NCBI RefSeq assembly: GCF_030441895.1
Contig: NZ_JARJAS010000014.1
Source: Enterococcus_D entomosocium
Lineage (GTDB): Bacteria > Bacillota > Bacilli > Lactobacillales > Enterococcaceae
Reading direction: 5' to 3' (one strand)
DNA length: 64,000 nucleotides
This document shows positions 9,210 through 19,618 of this stretch, in pieces. Numbering within the stretch: the first letter of the stretch is position 1; every line of letters starts with the position of its first letter. The translations under genes were made by a program, and so were the position numbers. The notes under the pieces were generated by a model. The model was not told the origin of the DNA. It searched no databases and worked only from the letters and a program-made list of their open reading frames with translations.

Positions 9210-12200
9210 CTAGAATGCCACGATCATTTTAGGTTTTAACAGCACTAAATAGGTCTGTTTCACTGGTTTGTTCAATGCTTTCTCCAATGCTTGGCAGTAG
9301 AGTTTCAATTGACCATAATATCGTTCGCGCATTTTCTTTTCAATCTGAGCCTGACTGCCGAAAACATCATCTGTTTTAAAGTCATATAAAATGATTTCAT
9401 CCGCCAATTCAATATAGCCGTCGATAATACCATGGATCAAAAGCGGCGCATCTGGTTCGTCAAACCCTTCAAAGATCGTATCAGCCTCTTTTAGCATCGA
9501 AAACGGCTGCTCCCGCTTCACCACATCAGAGGATCGGTTCAGCAGTTCACCTAGTTCAGTTTGATAAAACCACAAAATGCTCGATCGGTCAATTTTTTTG
9601 GCGATTTCTTCAGAAAAAAATTGCTTTTTCACGAGTTCAGCAATCAGGAGCGCCAAAGTATCTTGTGTTGGCGTCATTCCTAATGGGATCATTTGCAAAA
9701 CCGTATGTGTTGCTGTCCCGATACTGCTGGCGAGAGGCTTCGTTTCTTGCAGAAATTTTGGTTTCGCCAATTCATCCTGTACGTAGCGATATTGCTGAGG
9801 ATTCGTCTTCTCGGAAACCGACCGCCATTCCAACAAAGTGGTCTGTTGATCATCGGGATCGTTATAGAGTCTTTTCAATTCTGATACAGATTGATAACTA
9901 GTCGTTTGGGTCGCTTTTTGATAAGGATAGCGATATGCTAGGCGTTTCAAAAGATCATCGATATTGCTATCTGGCGCAAGCAATCGTTTAGACTCCTCGA
10001 CTGGCGCAAGGGTCTCTTGGACTTGTTGCGTGATCGTTTCTTGATTCCACCATGACAGACGAAAATGAGCAGGATGATCGATCGTCCGCTTGCGCTCTGA
10101 CGCTTCAGAGAATACTGCTTCCATATCTGGATGGCGCATCAGGGTCCGTCCGACCCAATCCATCAAGCTCCCCCGGGCAACAAGCCGTAATGCAGGATCA
10201 AGAACCATCTCGGCTTGTGTCAGGCCAGATTGCCAAGTCTTAAAGGCATCCGCTTGATTTTTATAGGAGCCCACTAAGAAAAGCTTCTGCTCTGCTCGTG
10301 TCAATGCTACGTATAATTTTCGCATTTCTTCTGACAAGGCTTTTTTCAAACGAACTTGCTTGATGGCTTGAAACGGCAGTGTCTCAAATTTAAGGTTTTC
10401 TGCTGGATTCACATATTGGATCCCAGCCCCCAGCTGTTCTTCAAAGATATAGCGTTTTTGAAAATCTTGGTAGTTAAAGAATTTTGTTGTATCCAGTAAG
10501 AACACAACAGGGAATTCCAAGCCTTTACTTGCATGGACGGTCATCACTCGAACGGCATCTTCTACAGGAGTAGCCACAGGCTCCGCCAAATCTTTGTTTT
10601 TTTCTTGCATTTTTTCGATGAAGCGAATGAATTGGTACAAACCACGGAAACTGCTCTTTTCGTATTTTTCGGCTCTGTGGATCAATGCCACTAAATTTGC
10701 ATAACGCTGCTGTCCTGCAGGAAGTCCCACAACATAATCCAAGTAAGCAGTATCTTCATAGATTTGCCATAATAAGGTCGGGATCGGTAATCTGCGTGCT
10801 TCTTCGCGCCATTGATTTAGTTTGGCTAAAAACCCATCCACCGTTTGCCACAAGGGTGACTCTTCTTGTTGAACATGATAATCCAATACTGCATCATAGT
10901 AGTCGCTGGAACGATTTGCTAAACGGATCTCAGCCAATTGATCTTCTGTTAGGCCGACGATTGGCGAACGCAAGACCGCCACAAGGGGGATATCTTGGTA
11001 CGGATTGTCAATGATTTGCAGCAAAGAAACGACGGTTTGGATTTCCGTTGCCTGAAAATAGTTTTGAGCATCATTCACCGCCATCGGAATCCCAAACTGC
11101 TTAAAGACATCTAAAATGACAAGATTGTTTTTACGTGTAGGGGTCAATAAGACGATATCGTTGTAAGTGATTGGTCGATTTGCTTTGGCTTTTTTGTCAT
11201 AGATCATGAATTTTGATTCAATCAACTCTCGAATCTTCAATGCAGTAATCTGCATTTCACCCTCTGTTTTGTCATCGATCAATTGTTCTTCGGATTCATG
11301 CTCTTTTTCATATAACAAGAGCTCTGTGGCAAAGGCGTCGCTTTCTGGAAAATGAGGAAAACCGGTAATCAAGGCTGCCGCCTCATCATAAGGGATTTGT
11401 CCAACCCGTTCATCCATCAGTTGTTGAAAAACTAGATTCGTAAAATCCAATACGTCGGAGCGAGAACGGAAATTTTCTGCTAAGACGATTCTCCGCCCAC
11501 CATTCTCCGTTTCAAATGCCAAGTATTTTTCGATAAATAGCGTCGGATCTGCTAGTCGAAACGAATAGATCGACTGCTTTACATCCCCCACCATAAACAT
11601 ATTGCCGGGGTTATGATCGACTTGTCTCACCCAATATAAAATTGCCTCTTGCAGCCGATTGACGTCTTGATATTCATCGACTAAAACTTCTTCAAAGCGA
11701 TTACGATAATAGGTCGACGCTTCACTTCCACTACCGTCTCCTTGTAAAATCTGCAAGGTGAAATGTTCCAAATCATTAAAGTCTAAACGGCCTTTTGAAA
11801 GTTTCCTTTCTTGGAATGCTTTCATAAACGCTTCGGTCATAGCTGCCATTTTTTCAACGACAGGTGCGGACCGATGAAGCAGCTCCATCATTTCAGCCGG
11901 TGGGTATGGAAAGGCCGCTTTCAATTGCTCAACCAATTTTTTCGCATCATCTCGCAAAGGTTTAATTTCTTGAGAGAGTTCCTTTTGTTCTGGTTTGCGA
12001 AAAGCTGGGTAGCGAGCAAAACGCAACACTTGGATTTGCTCATAGAAGCCATCGACATCGTCTGCATCAAGCAGAGCCTTTAAGGTTTCCACCATTCCTA
12101 ATTCGGTATCGATCAATAGTGCCGCTTTTTCCATCGCTTCATCAGAACGGGCATAGTCTTGCGCCGCCTGCAGCAAATGCGCCGCTGTTTTCAAGTTTTC

Positions 12201-12887
12201 TTGCAAAGTCGGCTTGATTTGCGATTGGTACAGGGTATTTTCAGCAAAGGTTTCTTTGCCGATATAGTGATCACTTAGATGAGCTAACCAGTTCACTGGA
12301 TCCGGATTTGCTCGGGCAAAGTCATAAAGAGACAGGATCAGATCCCCGACGCCTTCATCGGAACGATCACTAGAAAAATTTTCCGTCAAACGAAAGAACG
12401 CTTCATCATTGGCTTCATATTGTTGATCTCTCAGCTGTGTCCAGATTTCTTCTTTCATCAATAAAATTTCGGTTTCATCAGTCATCATGCGGAAATTTGG
12501 ATCTAAATCGATCAAATAATAAAAACGCCGAATCACAGTTAAACAAAACGCATGCAAGGTAGAAATGTTAGCTGTCGGCAATAGCTGCAGCTGACGGACG
12601 AAGTGCTGGCGCTTTTGCTCGTCACTTTCTTGATTGATGGCCTGCTGCAATGCCGCTTGAATCCGTTCTTTCATTTCTCGAGCAGCTGCTTCGGTAAAGG
12701 TCACGATCAGTAAAGAATCGATCGTCGTTCCTGCTTTTAGCTTTTCAATCACTCGCCGAACCAAAACGGTGGTTTTGCCTGAACCCGCTGAAGCGGAAAC
12801 GAGGATATTATCCCCTTTATCAAAAATGGCTTGCCATTGGGTATCCGTAAAGGTTTCATTTTGCGGTTTTAAAGGGATCTTACTCAT
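9210..12887 (-). CDS. addA: ATP-dependent helicase/nuclease subunit A (AddA/RexA)
   Basis: Helicase and nuclease chain of the RecBCD-like double-strand break repair enzyme, 1225 residues. It has the UvrD-type Walker A SASAGSGKTT near residues 31-40, DEYQDVN in the middle, VMTVHASKGLEFPVVF and YVALTRAEQK of the second helicase half, and a C-terminal RecB nuclease motif (GIIDGYIELADEIILYDFKTD). It overlaps the end of addB by 8 bases, so the two are translated together. In lactobacilli and cocci the same protein is called RexA. Confidence 0.95.
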   Translation of the reverse strand: MSKIPLKPQNETFTDTQWQAIFDKGDNILVSASAGSGKTTVLVRRVIEKLKAGTTIDSLLIVTFTEAAAREMKERIQAALQQAINQESDEQKRQHFVRQLQLLPTANISTLHAFCLTVIRRFYYLIDLDPNFRMMTDETEILLMKEEIWTQLRDQQYEANDEAFFRLTENFSSDRSDEGVGDLILSLYDFARANPDPVNWLAHLSDHYIGKETFAENTLYQSQIKPTLQENLKTAAHLLQAAQDYARSDEAMEKAALLIDTELGMVETLKALLDADDVDGFYEQIQVLRFARYPAFRKPEQKELSQEIKPLRDDAKKLVEQLKAAFPYPPAEMMELLHRSAPVVEKMAAMTEAFMKAFQERKLSKGRLDFNDLEHFTLQILQGDGSGSEASTYYRNRFEEVLVDEYQDVNRLQEAILYWVRQVDHNPGNMFMVGDVKQSIYSFRLADPTLFIEKYLAFETENGGRRIVLAENFRSRSDVLDFTNLVFQQLMDERVGQIPYDEAAALITGFPHFPESDAFATELLLYEKEHESEEQLIDDKTEGEMQITALKIRELIESKFMIYDKKAKANRPITYNDIVLLTPTRKNNLVILDVFKQFGIPMAVNDAQNYFQATEIQTVVSLLQIIDNPYQDIPLVAVLRSPIVGLTEDQLAEIRLANRSSDYYDAVLDYHVQQEESPLWQTVDGFLAKLNQWREEARRLPIPTLLWQIYEDTAYLDYVVGLPAGQQRYANLVALIHRAEKYEKSSFRGLYQFIRFIEKMQEKNKDLAEPVATPVEDAVRVMTVHASKGLEFPVVFLLDTTKFFNYQDFQKRYIFEEQLGAGIQYVNPAENLKFETLPFQAIKQVRLKKALSEEMRKLYVALTRAEQKLFLVGSYKNQADAFKTWQSGLTQAEMVLDPALRLVARGSLMDWVGRTLMRHPDMEAVFSEASERKRTIDHPAHFRLSWWNQETITQQVQETLAPVEESKRLLAPDSNIDDLLKRLAYRYPYQKATQTTSYQSVSELKRLYNDPDDQQTTLLEWRSVSEKTNPQQYRYVQDELAKPKFLQETKPLASSIGTATHTVLQMIPLGMTPTQDTLALLIAELVKKQFFSEEIAKKIDRSSILWFYQTELGELLNRSSDVVKREQPFSMLKEADTIFEGFDEPDAPLLIHGIIDGYIELADEIILYDFKTDDVFGSQAQIEKKMRERYYGQLKLYCQALEKALNKPVKQTYLVLLKPKMIVAF

Positions 12888-15800
12888 CTTCTTCCTCCCT
12901 TAAGCGATGGATAATCTCATCTTTAGATAAGTTTTCTAAACGGTGGTACTCATTTTCTTTCAACAATACATCAAAGTCACAGATGCTGCGAAACGGACAA
13001 AACTCACACGCCCTTTTTTTGTCTTTTAATTTATAAGACGGGTTTAAGGCGATTTCACCGCTCAACAGCTTCTCACCACTTTGTTGCATATTTTTCCGAT
13101 TGTGTTTTCTTAATAGTTCAAGCTCTTCTTCTGTATAAAACTTGTTTTTCGCCTGTGTTGTTTTTTGATAATTGCCGTTTTTGTCTTTCCGAACAGGAAA
13201 TACCGGCGAATTTTTGCTGGCTTCAACTTCCTCATCGAGTAACGGGAAAACAGCCGGTTCGTCAATAAACAACCCGTCATACTTGAAACGTTTTAAACGT
13301 TCTTCTTCACTGGCTTCTTGTCCGTCCAAAAGCGGATTATGCACATGCAGATAATATGCCCCCGCTGGTCGAACCTTTGGCGAACCAACCAGTTGGACAG
13401 CATCCGTCAATGCGACGTCGAGATACGTGATCAACTGCATCGCAAGTCCGTAGTAGGCTTCAGAAAGGTCAAAATCTCGGCTGCTAGATTTATAGTCAAC
13501 AACGGAAAGCCATTGTTCTTCTTCCGTTTTCGCCGTATCGACACGATCAATCTTCCCCCGCACATGTAGTTTCCCGCCAGAACTTAATGGTAATTCGATA
13601 CCGTTGATCCCATTTGAGCCAGCGATCTGGCCGAACAGCACCTCCGTCTTTTCAGGACTAAAATGCATTTTTTGTCCTTGTTTCGCTAATGCCCACGCTA
13701 CTCGCTGAATCGTCTTGCCTAATTGATACCGAATAAAATTCATCCGAGCAGAACTCGTCAGTAAGCGATAACGGCTTTCGCCAAAAATTTCCTGCAAAAC
13801 GACTTCCACAAATTGCACGCGTTGGTCAGCAGTTAACTGGGTCAAGGAAATATTTTCAGCAATTAGGACTTTGACAAAGCGGTCCAACGCATCATGGAAA
13901 AACTCACCGGTCATTGCTGGATTTAAGCCATAAACTTCCCGTTCTTTTAACCGTAATCCGTAGCTGACGAAATACTTGTATTCACACTGATAGAACGTCT
14001 CCATCTGAGAAATGGAGCTGTAGATCGACGGGCCATATAGCGCCGCAGCTTGTGCTTGAGACAAAGGAATCGGAATATTTTGATGGGTTTGGCTTTCAAA
14101 TACTTGGGCAGCTAAATCTGTCCATTCCGAACGTAACAGCGCTTGTTTCAGTTGCTCCCACACTCGAGGCAAATTCTCTTTGTTTTTTTGCGCTTGCTGA
14201 CTGAGATTATTGATTTGGTAGATCAGGCCACGATAACTGCCAACATAGTCTCTCGGGTCACTGACTAGCGCCAATATCCCCCGCTCTTGCAGTGGTACAT
14301 CCAAATGCTTGACCACGCGGTCTAAATAAGGCGACATCTTGATGTTTTGCTGTGTATCAAAATTAACGGCATAGGACAGTGATAAGTGCTCTGTCGCTGA
14401 AAGCAAGACAGAATAAAAGGCAAATGGTTCTTTGACACTCCCCTCCACCACTGTGTCTCTAAGGTATTTCTCACCATTGAATAACTGATTGAAATGCTGA
14501 CGTTCTTCATTCGTCAATAATGTTTTATTTTCCATTTTTCTTGGCAAAGCCGTTTCATTCAATCCCGGTGCAAATGTGATCTTCGCTTGTTTCGGACGTG
14601 CCAAATCAAGGCGGTTGATGTTAACTTGGTCGATCGCTGTTGGGATCTTTCCGAAAGTGACATTTTCTAAGCCAGTCAATAAGACATCTTCAAAGAGCGC
14701 AAAATCAAAGGGCTCATCTCCATAGATCGTGGCATACTCATCCAGCAGATCCATTAAAGCTTGCCATGCTTGTTCATGATTGCGGGCTTGATCTAATTTT
14801 CCTTGTTGGATTGCCTGGTCTCGCCAATGCCTCAGCTGTTGCTCGACACCCGCATTCAGTAAAAAGCGATACAGCAGTTCGACCGCATCGCGGTTCGTTC
14901 TAGCAGCCGTCAGCCAGTCTAGAGTATCAGCAACATCTTGTTTAAAGGCCCTGCGCAACTGGTTGGTATACGCTGTCAAATCCACTTTATCCGTCTGCTC
15001 TTCTTCCGATTGTAAATACTCGATCAGTTCCCAATCTTCGTTTCTCGTCCAACTCGCTCCTTGGAAATCATGAGCCAGCGCTTTGTTCTCGGTAATATCC
15101 ACCAACTTACGAAACTGGTCACGCCCAACAAGCCAATCTGCTTCGGAGCGATAGGCTGCCGGTAAGTAAAGTTCCGTTCTAAGCAACCGTAAAATATCAT
15201 TTAAGCGAAAGCCATAGGATTGACAAGCAAAAAAAGCATTCAAAAACTCAACCAATGGATGTTGCGCCATCATCTGCTCTTCATCGATATAAAAAGGAAT
15301 CTCAAACTCAGTAAAAATTTTAGGAATATACTGATGATAGACTTCTGGTTCGGCGATCAGTAATTGGATATCACGATACCGTAATGTTGGGTACCGTTTC
15401 TTATCACTCATCATCCCGCGGATCGACGCTGCGATTTGACGAATCTCTTCTTCGGGATTCCCAACTTTCCAGACAGCCAAGAAGTCTTTGACGGACGTCT
15501 GCTGATGATAATTGGCTTGTGATTGGGTCTGCCGCCAAAAAGTTTCTACTTCCTTGTATGCCTGCGGGATCGATCCCTCGTCTTCTTTGTCCACCTCTTG
15601 GTTGACGGAAAGTTTCTGATCTAAGTAAATGTTCACTTGATTGTCACGAGCAAAACTGATCAACTGATAATAGGTCCGTCCTGCTTCGTAAAATAAATTC
15701 AATGGCGTGGGCATCTCTTGTGGGTACCCGCGATCCAAAATAAGATCAATCACTACATGACTTCTCTTCATCAGTACTTGAATCAACTGTTGCTCTTGTG

Positions 15801-16497
15801 TTGAAAAAGCGGAGAAACCGCTGATAATAAATAAGGCGTGGGAAAGATCTGGCGCTTTGTTCAAAGAAACAGTGGTTGGCATTGCATGATCCACCGAGGA
15901 ATCGCCCAGCAAGGAACCTTCCAGAAAGCATGTCAGTAAGGTGATCGGTTGTTCGACTTGCAAGGCACGCTCTAGAAGTTCTTGTTCAAATCGTTGAAAA
16001 ATTATCGCTAATTCACTGTATTTTTTTTCTTCGTCTTGGGTTGCGCTTGGTGCAGCACCACCTGCTAATAAATCTTCGATCCCCAATCGACTTGTATGCA
16101 TTTCTTGATAGAAAGCCAACAATTGTTGGATAAAACCCGCTTTGTTGATCTCACCACGGTATAAGACGAGTTCTTCTTCTAGTTCCAAAAGCAGCTTACG
16201 CATGATCATGGAGGCACCATTTTCAGTGATGGCATTTTGAGAAAGCAAGCCGGTTTGCTGCAGATAAAACCAAGCCAAACGGTGAAAACTATACACTTGC
16301 GCGCGAATAGAAGCAAAATCTTCTACGCGATCCTCTTTCAGTAATTGAAGGATCTCGCGCTCTCGTTCAAATTTGTTGTAGTTAGGTACCAGAAAAAATA
16401 CTTCTTGATGGTCTTTTTCTAACCAGCTTTTTGCATTTTCTATCACTGCTTGATCATGACGACAACGGCCATCGCCAAGAATAAATCGTAAACTCAT
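12880..16497 (-). CDS. addB: ATP-dependent helicase/deoxyribonuclease subunit B (AddB/RexB)
   Basis: Partner chain of AddA, 1205 residues from the ATG at 16497, chosen for the AGGAG site seven bases before it; the open frame extends seven codons further. The C-terminal part holds the RecB-type nuclease (VDYKSSSRDF) and the four-cysteine iron-sulfur cluster, with one cysteine in FYQCEYKYF and three in ACEFCPFRSICDFD. The N-terminal site where AddB has a Walker A reads LGDGRCRHDQ, lacking the GK[ST], as in RexB of lactic acid bacteria, so this chain probably does not hydrolyse ATP. Confidence 0.93.
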   Translation of the reverse strand: MSLRFILGDGRCRHDQAVIENAKSWLEKDHQEVFFLVPNYNKFEREREILQLLKEDRVEDFASIRAQVYSFHRLAWFYLQQTGLLSQNAITENGASMIMRKLLLELEEELVLYRGEINKAGFIQQLLAFYQEMHTSRLGIEDLLAGGAAPSATQDEEKKYSELAIIFQRFEQELLERALQVEQPITLLTCFLEGSLLGDSSVDHAMPTTVSLNKAPDLSHALFIISGFSAFSTQEQQLIQVLMKRSHVVIDLILDRGYPQEMPTPLNLFYEAGRTYYQLISFARDNQVNIYLDQKLSVNQEVDKEDEGSIPQAYKEVETFWRQTQSQANYHQQTSVKDFLAVWKVGNPEEEIRQIAASIRGMMSDKKRYPTLRYRDIQLLIAEPEVYHQYIPKIFTEFEIPFYIDEEQMMAQHPLVEFLNAFFACQSYGFRLNDILRLLRTELYLPAAYRSEADWLVGRDQFRKLVDITENKALAHDFQGASWTRNEDWELIEYLQSEEEQTDKVDLTAYTNQLRRAFKQDVADTLDWLTAARTNRDAVELLYRFLLNAGVEQQLRHWRDQAIQQGKLDQARNHEQAWQALMDLLDEYATIYGDEPFDFALFEDVLLTGLENVTFGKIPTAIDQVNINRLDLARPKQAKITFAPGLNETALPRKMENKTLLTNEERQHFNQLFNGEKYLRDTVVEGSVKEPFAFYSVLLSATEHLSLSYAVNFDTQQNIKMSPYLDRVVKHLDVPLQERGILALVSDPRDYVGSYRGLIYQINNLSQQAQKNKENLPRVWEQLKQALLRSEWTDLAAQVFESQTHQNIPIPLSQAQAAALYGPSIYSSISQMETFYQCEYKYFVSYGLRLKEREVYGLNPAMTGEFFHDALDRFVKVLIAENISLTQLTADQRVQFVEVVLQEIFGESRYRLLTSSARMNFIRYQLGKTIQRVAWALAKQGQKMHFSPEKTEVLFGQIAGSNGINGIELPLSSGGKLHVRGKIDRVDTAKTEEEQWLSVVDYKSSSRDFDLSEAYYGLAMQLITYLDVALTDAVQLVGSPKVRPAGAYYLHVHNPLLDGQEASEEERLKRFKYDGLFIDEPAVFPLLDEEVEASKNSPVFPVRKDKNGNYQKTTQAKNKFYTEEELELLRKHNRKNMQQSGEKLLSGEIALNPSYKLKDKKRACEFCPFRSICDFDVLLKENEYHRLENLSKDEIIHRLREEEDE

Positions 16498-16621
16498 GAA
16501 AGGACTCCTTCTCTCCATCGTCTTTTAAAAAAATCCACTAAAAAATCAGCGACACGCTTTTTCGAATGCGTCTTTATTTTTAAGAGACTCTCCTTAAAAA
16601 CAAAATAACAATCGCAGAATT
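16498..16621. other. Spacer between lepB and addB
   Basis: Holds a stem-loop at 16576-16601 (arms TTTTTAAGGAGA and TCTCTTAAAAA on the minus strand) and a weaker GACGC/GCGTGTC hairpin followed by T's, possibly the lepB terminator. No gene seen. Confidence 0.4.
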
Positions 16622-17170
16622 TCATTCTTTGCCTACCATACCAAAATCGGCAATTGGCCAGAAAACAAATTTTACATCCCCCAAAATTGTTGATTCATCG
16701 ATCAGACCTAATTGACGACTATCTTTGGAAATTCGACGGTTATCCCCTAACACTAAAATTTGACCTTCAGGAATGACTTCAACACCAAATAACCCCATAT
16801 CAAAATCACTAGTCAACGGAAAGCCATCTGCGACAGCTGCTTTGAATTCATCCAAGTAGGGTTCATCATATGCTTGTCCATTGATATAAAGGGTATCGTT
16901 TTGATAGGAAACCTGGTCGCCAGGTAATCCGATTACGCGTTTGATATAGTTTTTGCCTGCTTCATCCGGTGCTTCAAACGTTATGATATCGAAACGTTCG
17001 ATCTCGGTATTTTTCAAAGCAATCACCCGCTCACCATCATGTAATGTGGGGTCCATCGAATCTCCTTTTACGATCACAGGGGTAAAGACATACTGTCTTA
17101 ATAACAAGAGGAATAAAGTAAAGATCACGACAAATCCTACTGTTTTTAAAAGCTCTTTTACTTGTTGCAC
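16622..17170 (-). CDS. lepB: Signal peptidase I
   Basis: Membrane-bound protease that removes signal peptides of exported proteins, 182 residues. One N-terminal membrane anchor (residues 11-27) is followed by the catalytic Ser38 in VKGDSMDPT and Lys77 in NYIKRVIGLPGD, then the family boxes GDNRRISKDSR near the C-terminus. The start is GTG at 17170, with an AAGGAG site ten bases upstream; the nearby ATG is out of frame. Typical short Gram-positive form. Confidence 0.93.
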   Translation of the reverse strand: MQQVKELLKTVGFVVIFTLFLLLLRQYVFTPVIVKGDSMDPTLHDGERVIALKNTEIERFDIITFEAPDEAGKNYIKRVIGLPGDQVSYQNDTLYINGQAYDEPYLDEFKAAVADGFPLTSDFDMGLFGVEVIPEGQILVLGDNRRISKDSRQLGLIDESTILGDVKFVFWPIADFGMVGKE

Positions 17171-17385
17171 GCATCCCTCACTCCTTGAATGTTTTAACTA
17201 TATTTTCCAAGAATCGAACAAACATTCTTATTTTTCTATTCTACCATAAAATGAAAGGAGCAGGACATCTCCTCTCTGGTTCTTTATGAAAATTTGGGGA
17301 ATCATTGGACTTGCGTATGAATTGTCATCTTATCTAATCCGTGCTACGGTTGAAATAGAACCCATTATTGAAAGGAAGTGCCAAA

Positions 17386-18837
17386 ATGAACCAACAGTTA
17401 CCACAAGTGCCCACGAAGTTATTGATTGACGGAAAATGGCTTGAAGGAACAAAAGAGTCGGTTTCGGTTACCAATCCTGCCACTAATGAAGAACTGGTAA
17501 AAGTCAGCCAAGGAGGCATCGATGAAACAAAGCAAGCGATCGATGCCGCCGCGAAAGCCTTCACAGATTGGTCAAAACGTTCGCCTCGAGAACGAGCCGA
17601 TTTGATGAACAAGATTGCTGATTTAATGGAACAAGAAAGCGACCGTTTGGCAAAAATTATGAGCATGGAACAAGGAAAACCATTAAAGGAGGCAGAGGCA
17701 GAAATCCAATCCAACGTAGACAATTTCCGTTGGAATGCCGCCGAAGCACAACGGGTCTACGGCGAAGTGATTCCAGCTCCTGCACACAATCATTGGCTGG
17801 TGCGAAAAGAAGCCATCGGTGTTGTCGGTGCGATCACGCCTTGGAACTTTCCTTCCAATATGATTGCTCGAAAAATCGCTCCTGCCATGGCAGTTGGCTG
17901 TACCCTTGTTATGAAACCATCTAAAGAAACACCCCTATCAGCATTGGCTTTAGGTGAACTTTTTCAACAAGCGGGCCTTCCTGACGGAGTCGTCAATATC
18001 GTCTTAGGGGATTCTTCTGAAATCGGGAAAGAGTTGACTGAGAACAAACAAGTTAAAAAAATCGCCTTTACCGGCTCCACGAAAGTTGGGATGAAATTAT
18101 ACGAACAAGCTGCACCAACTCTGAAAAAAGTTTCATTGGAGTTAGGCGGCCATGCCCCGTTTCTTGTTTTTGCTGATGCTGATTTAGATTTAGCTGCTGA
18201 AAAATTAATTGCAGCAAAATTCCGCAACAACGGTCAGGTCTGTACATCCCCCAATCGAATTTTTGTCGAAGAATCCATCAAAGAAGCCTTTACTAAAAAG
18301 CTATTAGGGCAAATGGAAGCCGTAACTGTTGGTAATGGTTTAGAGAACCCCACCGTTGGTCCTTTGATCAATCAAGCAGGCGTTAAAAAAATCATCGACC
18401 AGCTGGAAGATGCGGTAAATAAAGGGGCTAAAGTCTTATTCGGTGGGAAGAAGCTTACTGAAGGTGAATACGAAAAAGGCAACTTCTTTGCACCAACGGT
18501 CATCGACGGCATCACTCCTGACATGACTATTTACTATGAAGAAACCTTTGGACCCGTGATTCCATTGATCTCATTTACGGATCGACAAGCAGTCATCGCT
18601 GCGGCAAATGATACGGAATTTGGATTAGCCTCTTACTTCTTTTCAACGAATCTGCAAACAATCTCGGATGTAGCCCAAAACCTCCAATATGGGATGGTTG
18701 GGGTCAATGACATTGCGATCTCAAACCCAGCGGCTCCCTTCGGCGGCGTCAAACATTCCGGTTTTGGTCGTGAAAACGGCAAATATGGTCCTGAAGAATA
18801 CGTGACTGTCAAATTTATCGCCATTGATGCCCAGTAA
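17386..18837 (+). CDS. gabD: NAD(P)-dependent succinate-semialdehyde dehydrogenase
   Basis: Oxidises succinate semialdehyde (or a similar aldehyde) to the acid. The 483-residue aldehyde dehydrogenase has the general base Glu252 in LELGGHAP, the nucleophile Cys286 in GQVCTSPN, and the Rossmann segment FTGSTKVG. The SSADH-like stretches (WLVRKEAIGVVGAITPWNF and NGQVCTSPNRI) favour GabD over other aldehyde dehydrogenases. The ATG at 17386 has an AAAGGAAG site; the open frame extends to a TTG upstream. It stands alone with its own terminator, and no GABA transaminase is nearby, so the physiological substrate is uncertain. Confidence 0.85.
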   Translation: MNQQLPQVPTKLLIDGKWLEGTKESVSVTNPATNEELVKVSQGGIDETKQAIDAAAKAFTDWSKRSPRERADLMNKIADLMEQESDRLAKIMSMEQGKPLKEAEAEIQSNVDNFRWNAAEAQRVYGEVIPAPAHNHWLVRKEAIGVVGAITPWNFPSNMIARKIAPAMAVGCTLVMKPSKETPLSALALGELFQQAGLPDGVVNIVLGDSSEIGKELTENKQVKKIAFTGSTKVGMKLYEQAAPTLKKVSLELGGHAPFLVFADADLDLAAEKLIAAKFRNNGQVCTSPNRIFVEESIKEAFTKKLLGQMEAVTVGNGLENPTVGPLINQAGVKKIIDQLEDAVNKGAKVLFGGKKLTEGEYEKGNFFAPTVIDGITPDMTIYYEETFGPVIPLISFTDRQAVIAAANDTEFGLASYFFSTNLQTISDVAQNLQYGMVGVNDIAISNPAAPFGGVKHSGFGRENGKYGPEEYVTVKFIAIDAQ

Positions 18838-18838
18838 G

Positions 18839-18872
18839 AAAAAAAGTCAGGCGCGTTTGCCTGACTTTTTTC
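18839..18872 (+). terminator. gabD terminator
   Basis: Stem AAAAAGTCAGGC / GCCTGACTTTTT with a six-base loop. Confidence 0.85.
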
Positions 18873-18887
18873 TTACAAAGCATTTTG

Positions 18888-18917
18888 TTTTACTAACATT
18901 AAGTAAGAATGTATACT
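18888..18917 (+). promoter_or_regulatory. Promoter of the nitroreductase with an overlapping dyad
   Basis: TTTACT and TATACT are 17 bases apart (18889-18917). A dyad TTACT-N7-AGTAA overlaps the -35 box and resembles sites of HxlR/YodB-type regulators. Confidence 0.5.
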
Positions 18918-18950
18918 TCATTCTATGACAATAGAAAAGGTGGGAATACT

Positions 18951-19547
18951 ATGACAAAATTTCTTGATACGATCAAACAGCGCCGTTCAATCTATGGATT
19001 AGGCAAAGATGTTTCACTCTCAGATACAGAAATCGAAGCCATCGTGAAAGAAGCAGTAAAAAACAGCCCAACTGCTTTTAACGCACAATCGCCACGTGCC
19101 GTGATTTTATTTGGCGATGCCCACGAAAAATTATGGACGTTAACGGAGGCTGCTTTAGAACCATTGACACCACCGGAGGCGTTTGAAGCAACGAAACAAA
19201 AACTTGCTGGCTTTAAAGCAGGTTATGGAACCGTTCTATTCTTTATTCACACAGATACCGTTAAGAACTTGCAAGACCAATTTGCCCTTTATGCAGATAA
19301 CTTCCCGGTCTGGGCAGAACAATCGAATGGGATTGCCCAAGCGAATGTTTGGGTAGCTTTAGAAGAAGCCGGATTAGGCGCCAACTTACAACATTATAAT
19401 CCAGTAATTGATGATGCTGTTGTAGCTGAATGGTCAATTCCTGAAAATTGGCAGCTGCGGGCCCAATTAGTTTTTGGTTCAAAACAAAGCGAACCAAATG
19501 AAAAAGAATTTTTAAATGATGACGAACGTTTCCGCGTTTTCCATTAA
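18951..19547 (+). CDS. Nitroreductase family protein (Frm2/Hbn1/CinD-like)
   Basis: FMN-dependent NAD(P)H oxidoreductase of 198 residues. The FMN-binding start (QRRSIYGLGKDV, then NSPTAFNAQSPRAVIL) and the late ANVWVALEEAGLGANLQHYNP are those of the short Hbn1/Frm2 branch, which includes lactococcal CinD. Likely reduces nitro-compounds or quinones under stress. The ATG at 18951 is set by the AAAGGTGGG site; the frame is open further upstream. Monocistronic, with a dyad at its promoter. Confidence 0.85.
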   Translation: MTKFLDTIKQRRSIYGLGKDVSLSDTEIEAIVKEAVKNSPTAFNAQSPRAVILFGDAHEKLWTLTEAALEPLTPPEAFEATKQKLAGFKAGYGTVLFFIHTDTVKNLQDQFALYADNFPVWAEQSNGIAQANVWVALEEAGLGANLQHYNPVIDDAVVAEWSIPENWQLRAQLVFGSKQSEPNEKEFLNDDERFRVFH

Positions 19548-19568
19548 AAACGATTCCCGATTTTTAAA

Positions 19569-19618
19569 CAAAAGACCCTTGATTACGGCCACATACGGCA
19601 GCAATCAAGGGTCTTTTA
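19569..19618. terminator. Bidirectional terminator
   Basis: Perfect 15-bp stem (AAAAGACCCTTGATT and its complement) with A and T runs on each side, shared by two convergent genes. Confidence 0.85.

Noticed and set aside
14322..14510. Minus-strand frame inside addB
   Set aside because: Different frame within a well supported gene, no start signal.
9210..16497. Degenerate Walker A of AddB as a damaged gene
   Set aside because: The missing P-loop is a normal feature of the RexB form in lactic acid bacteria; the rest of the protein is intact.
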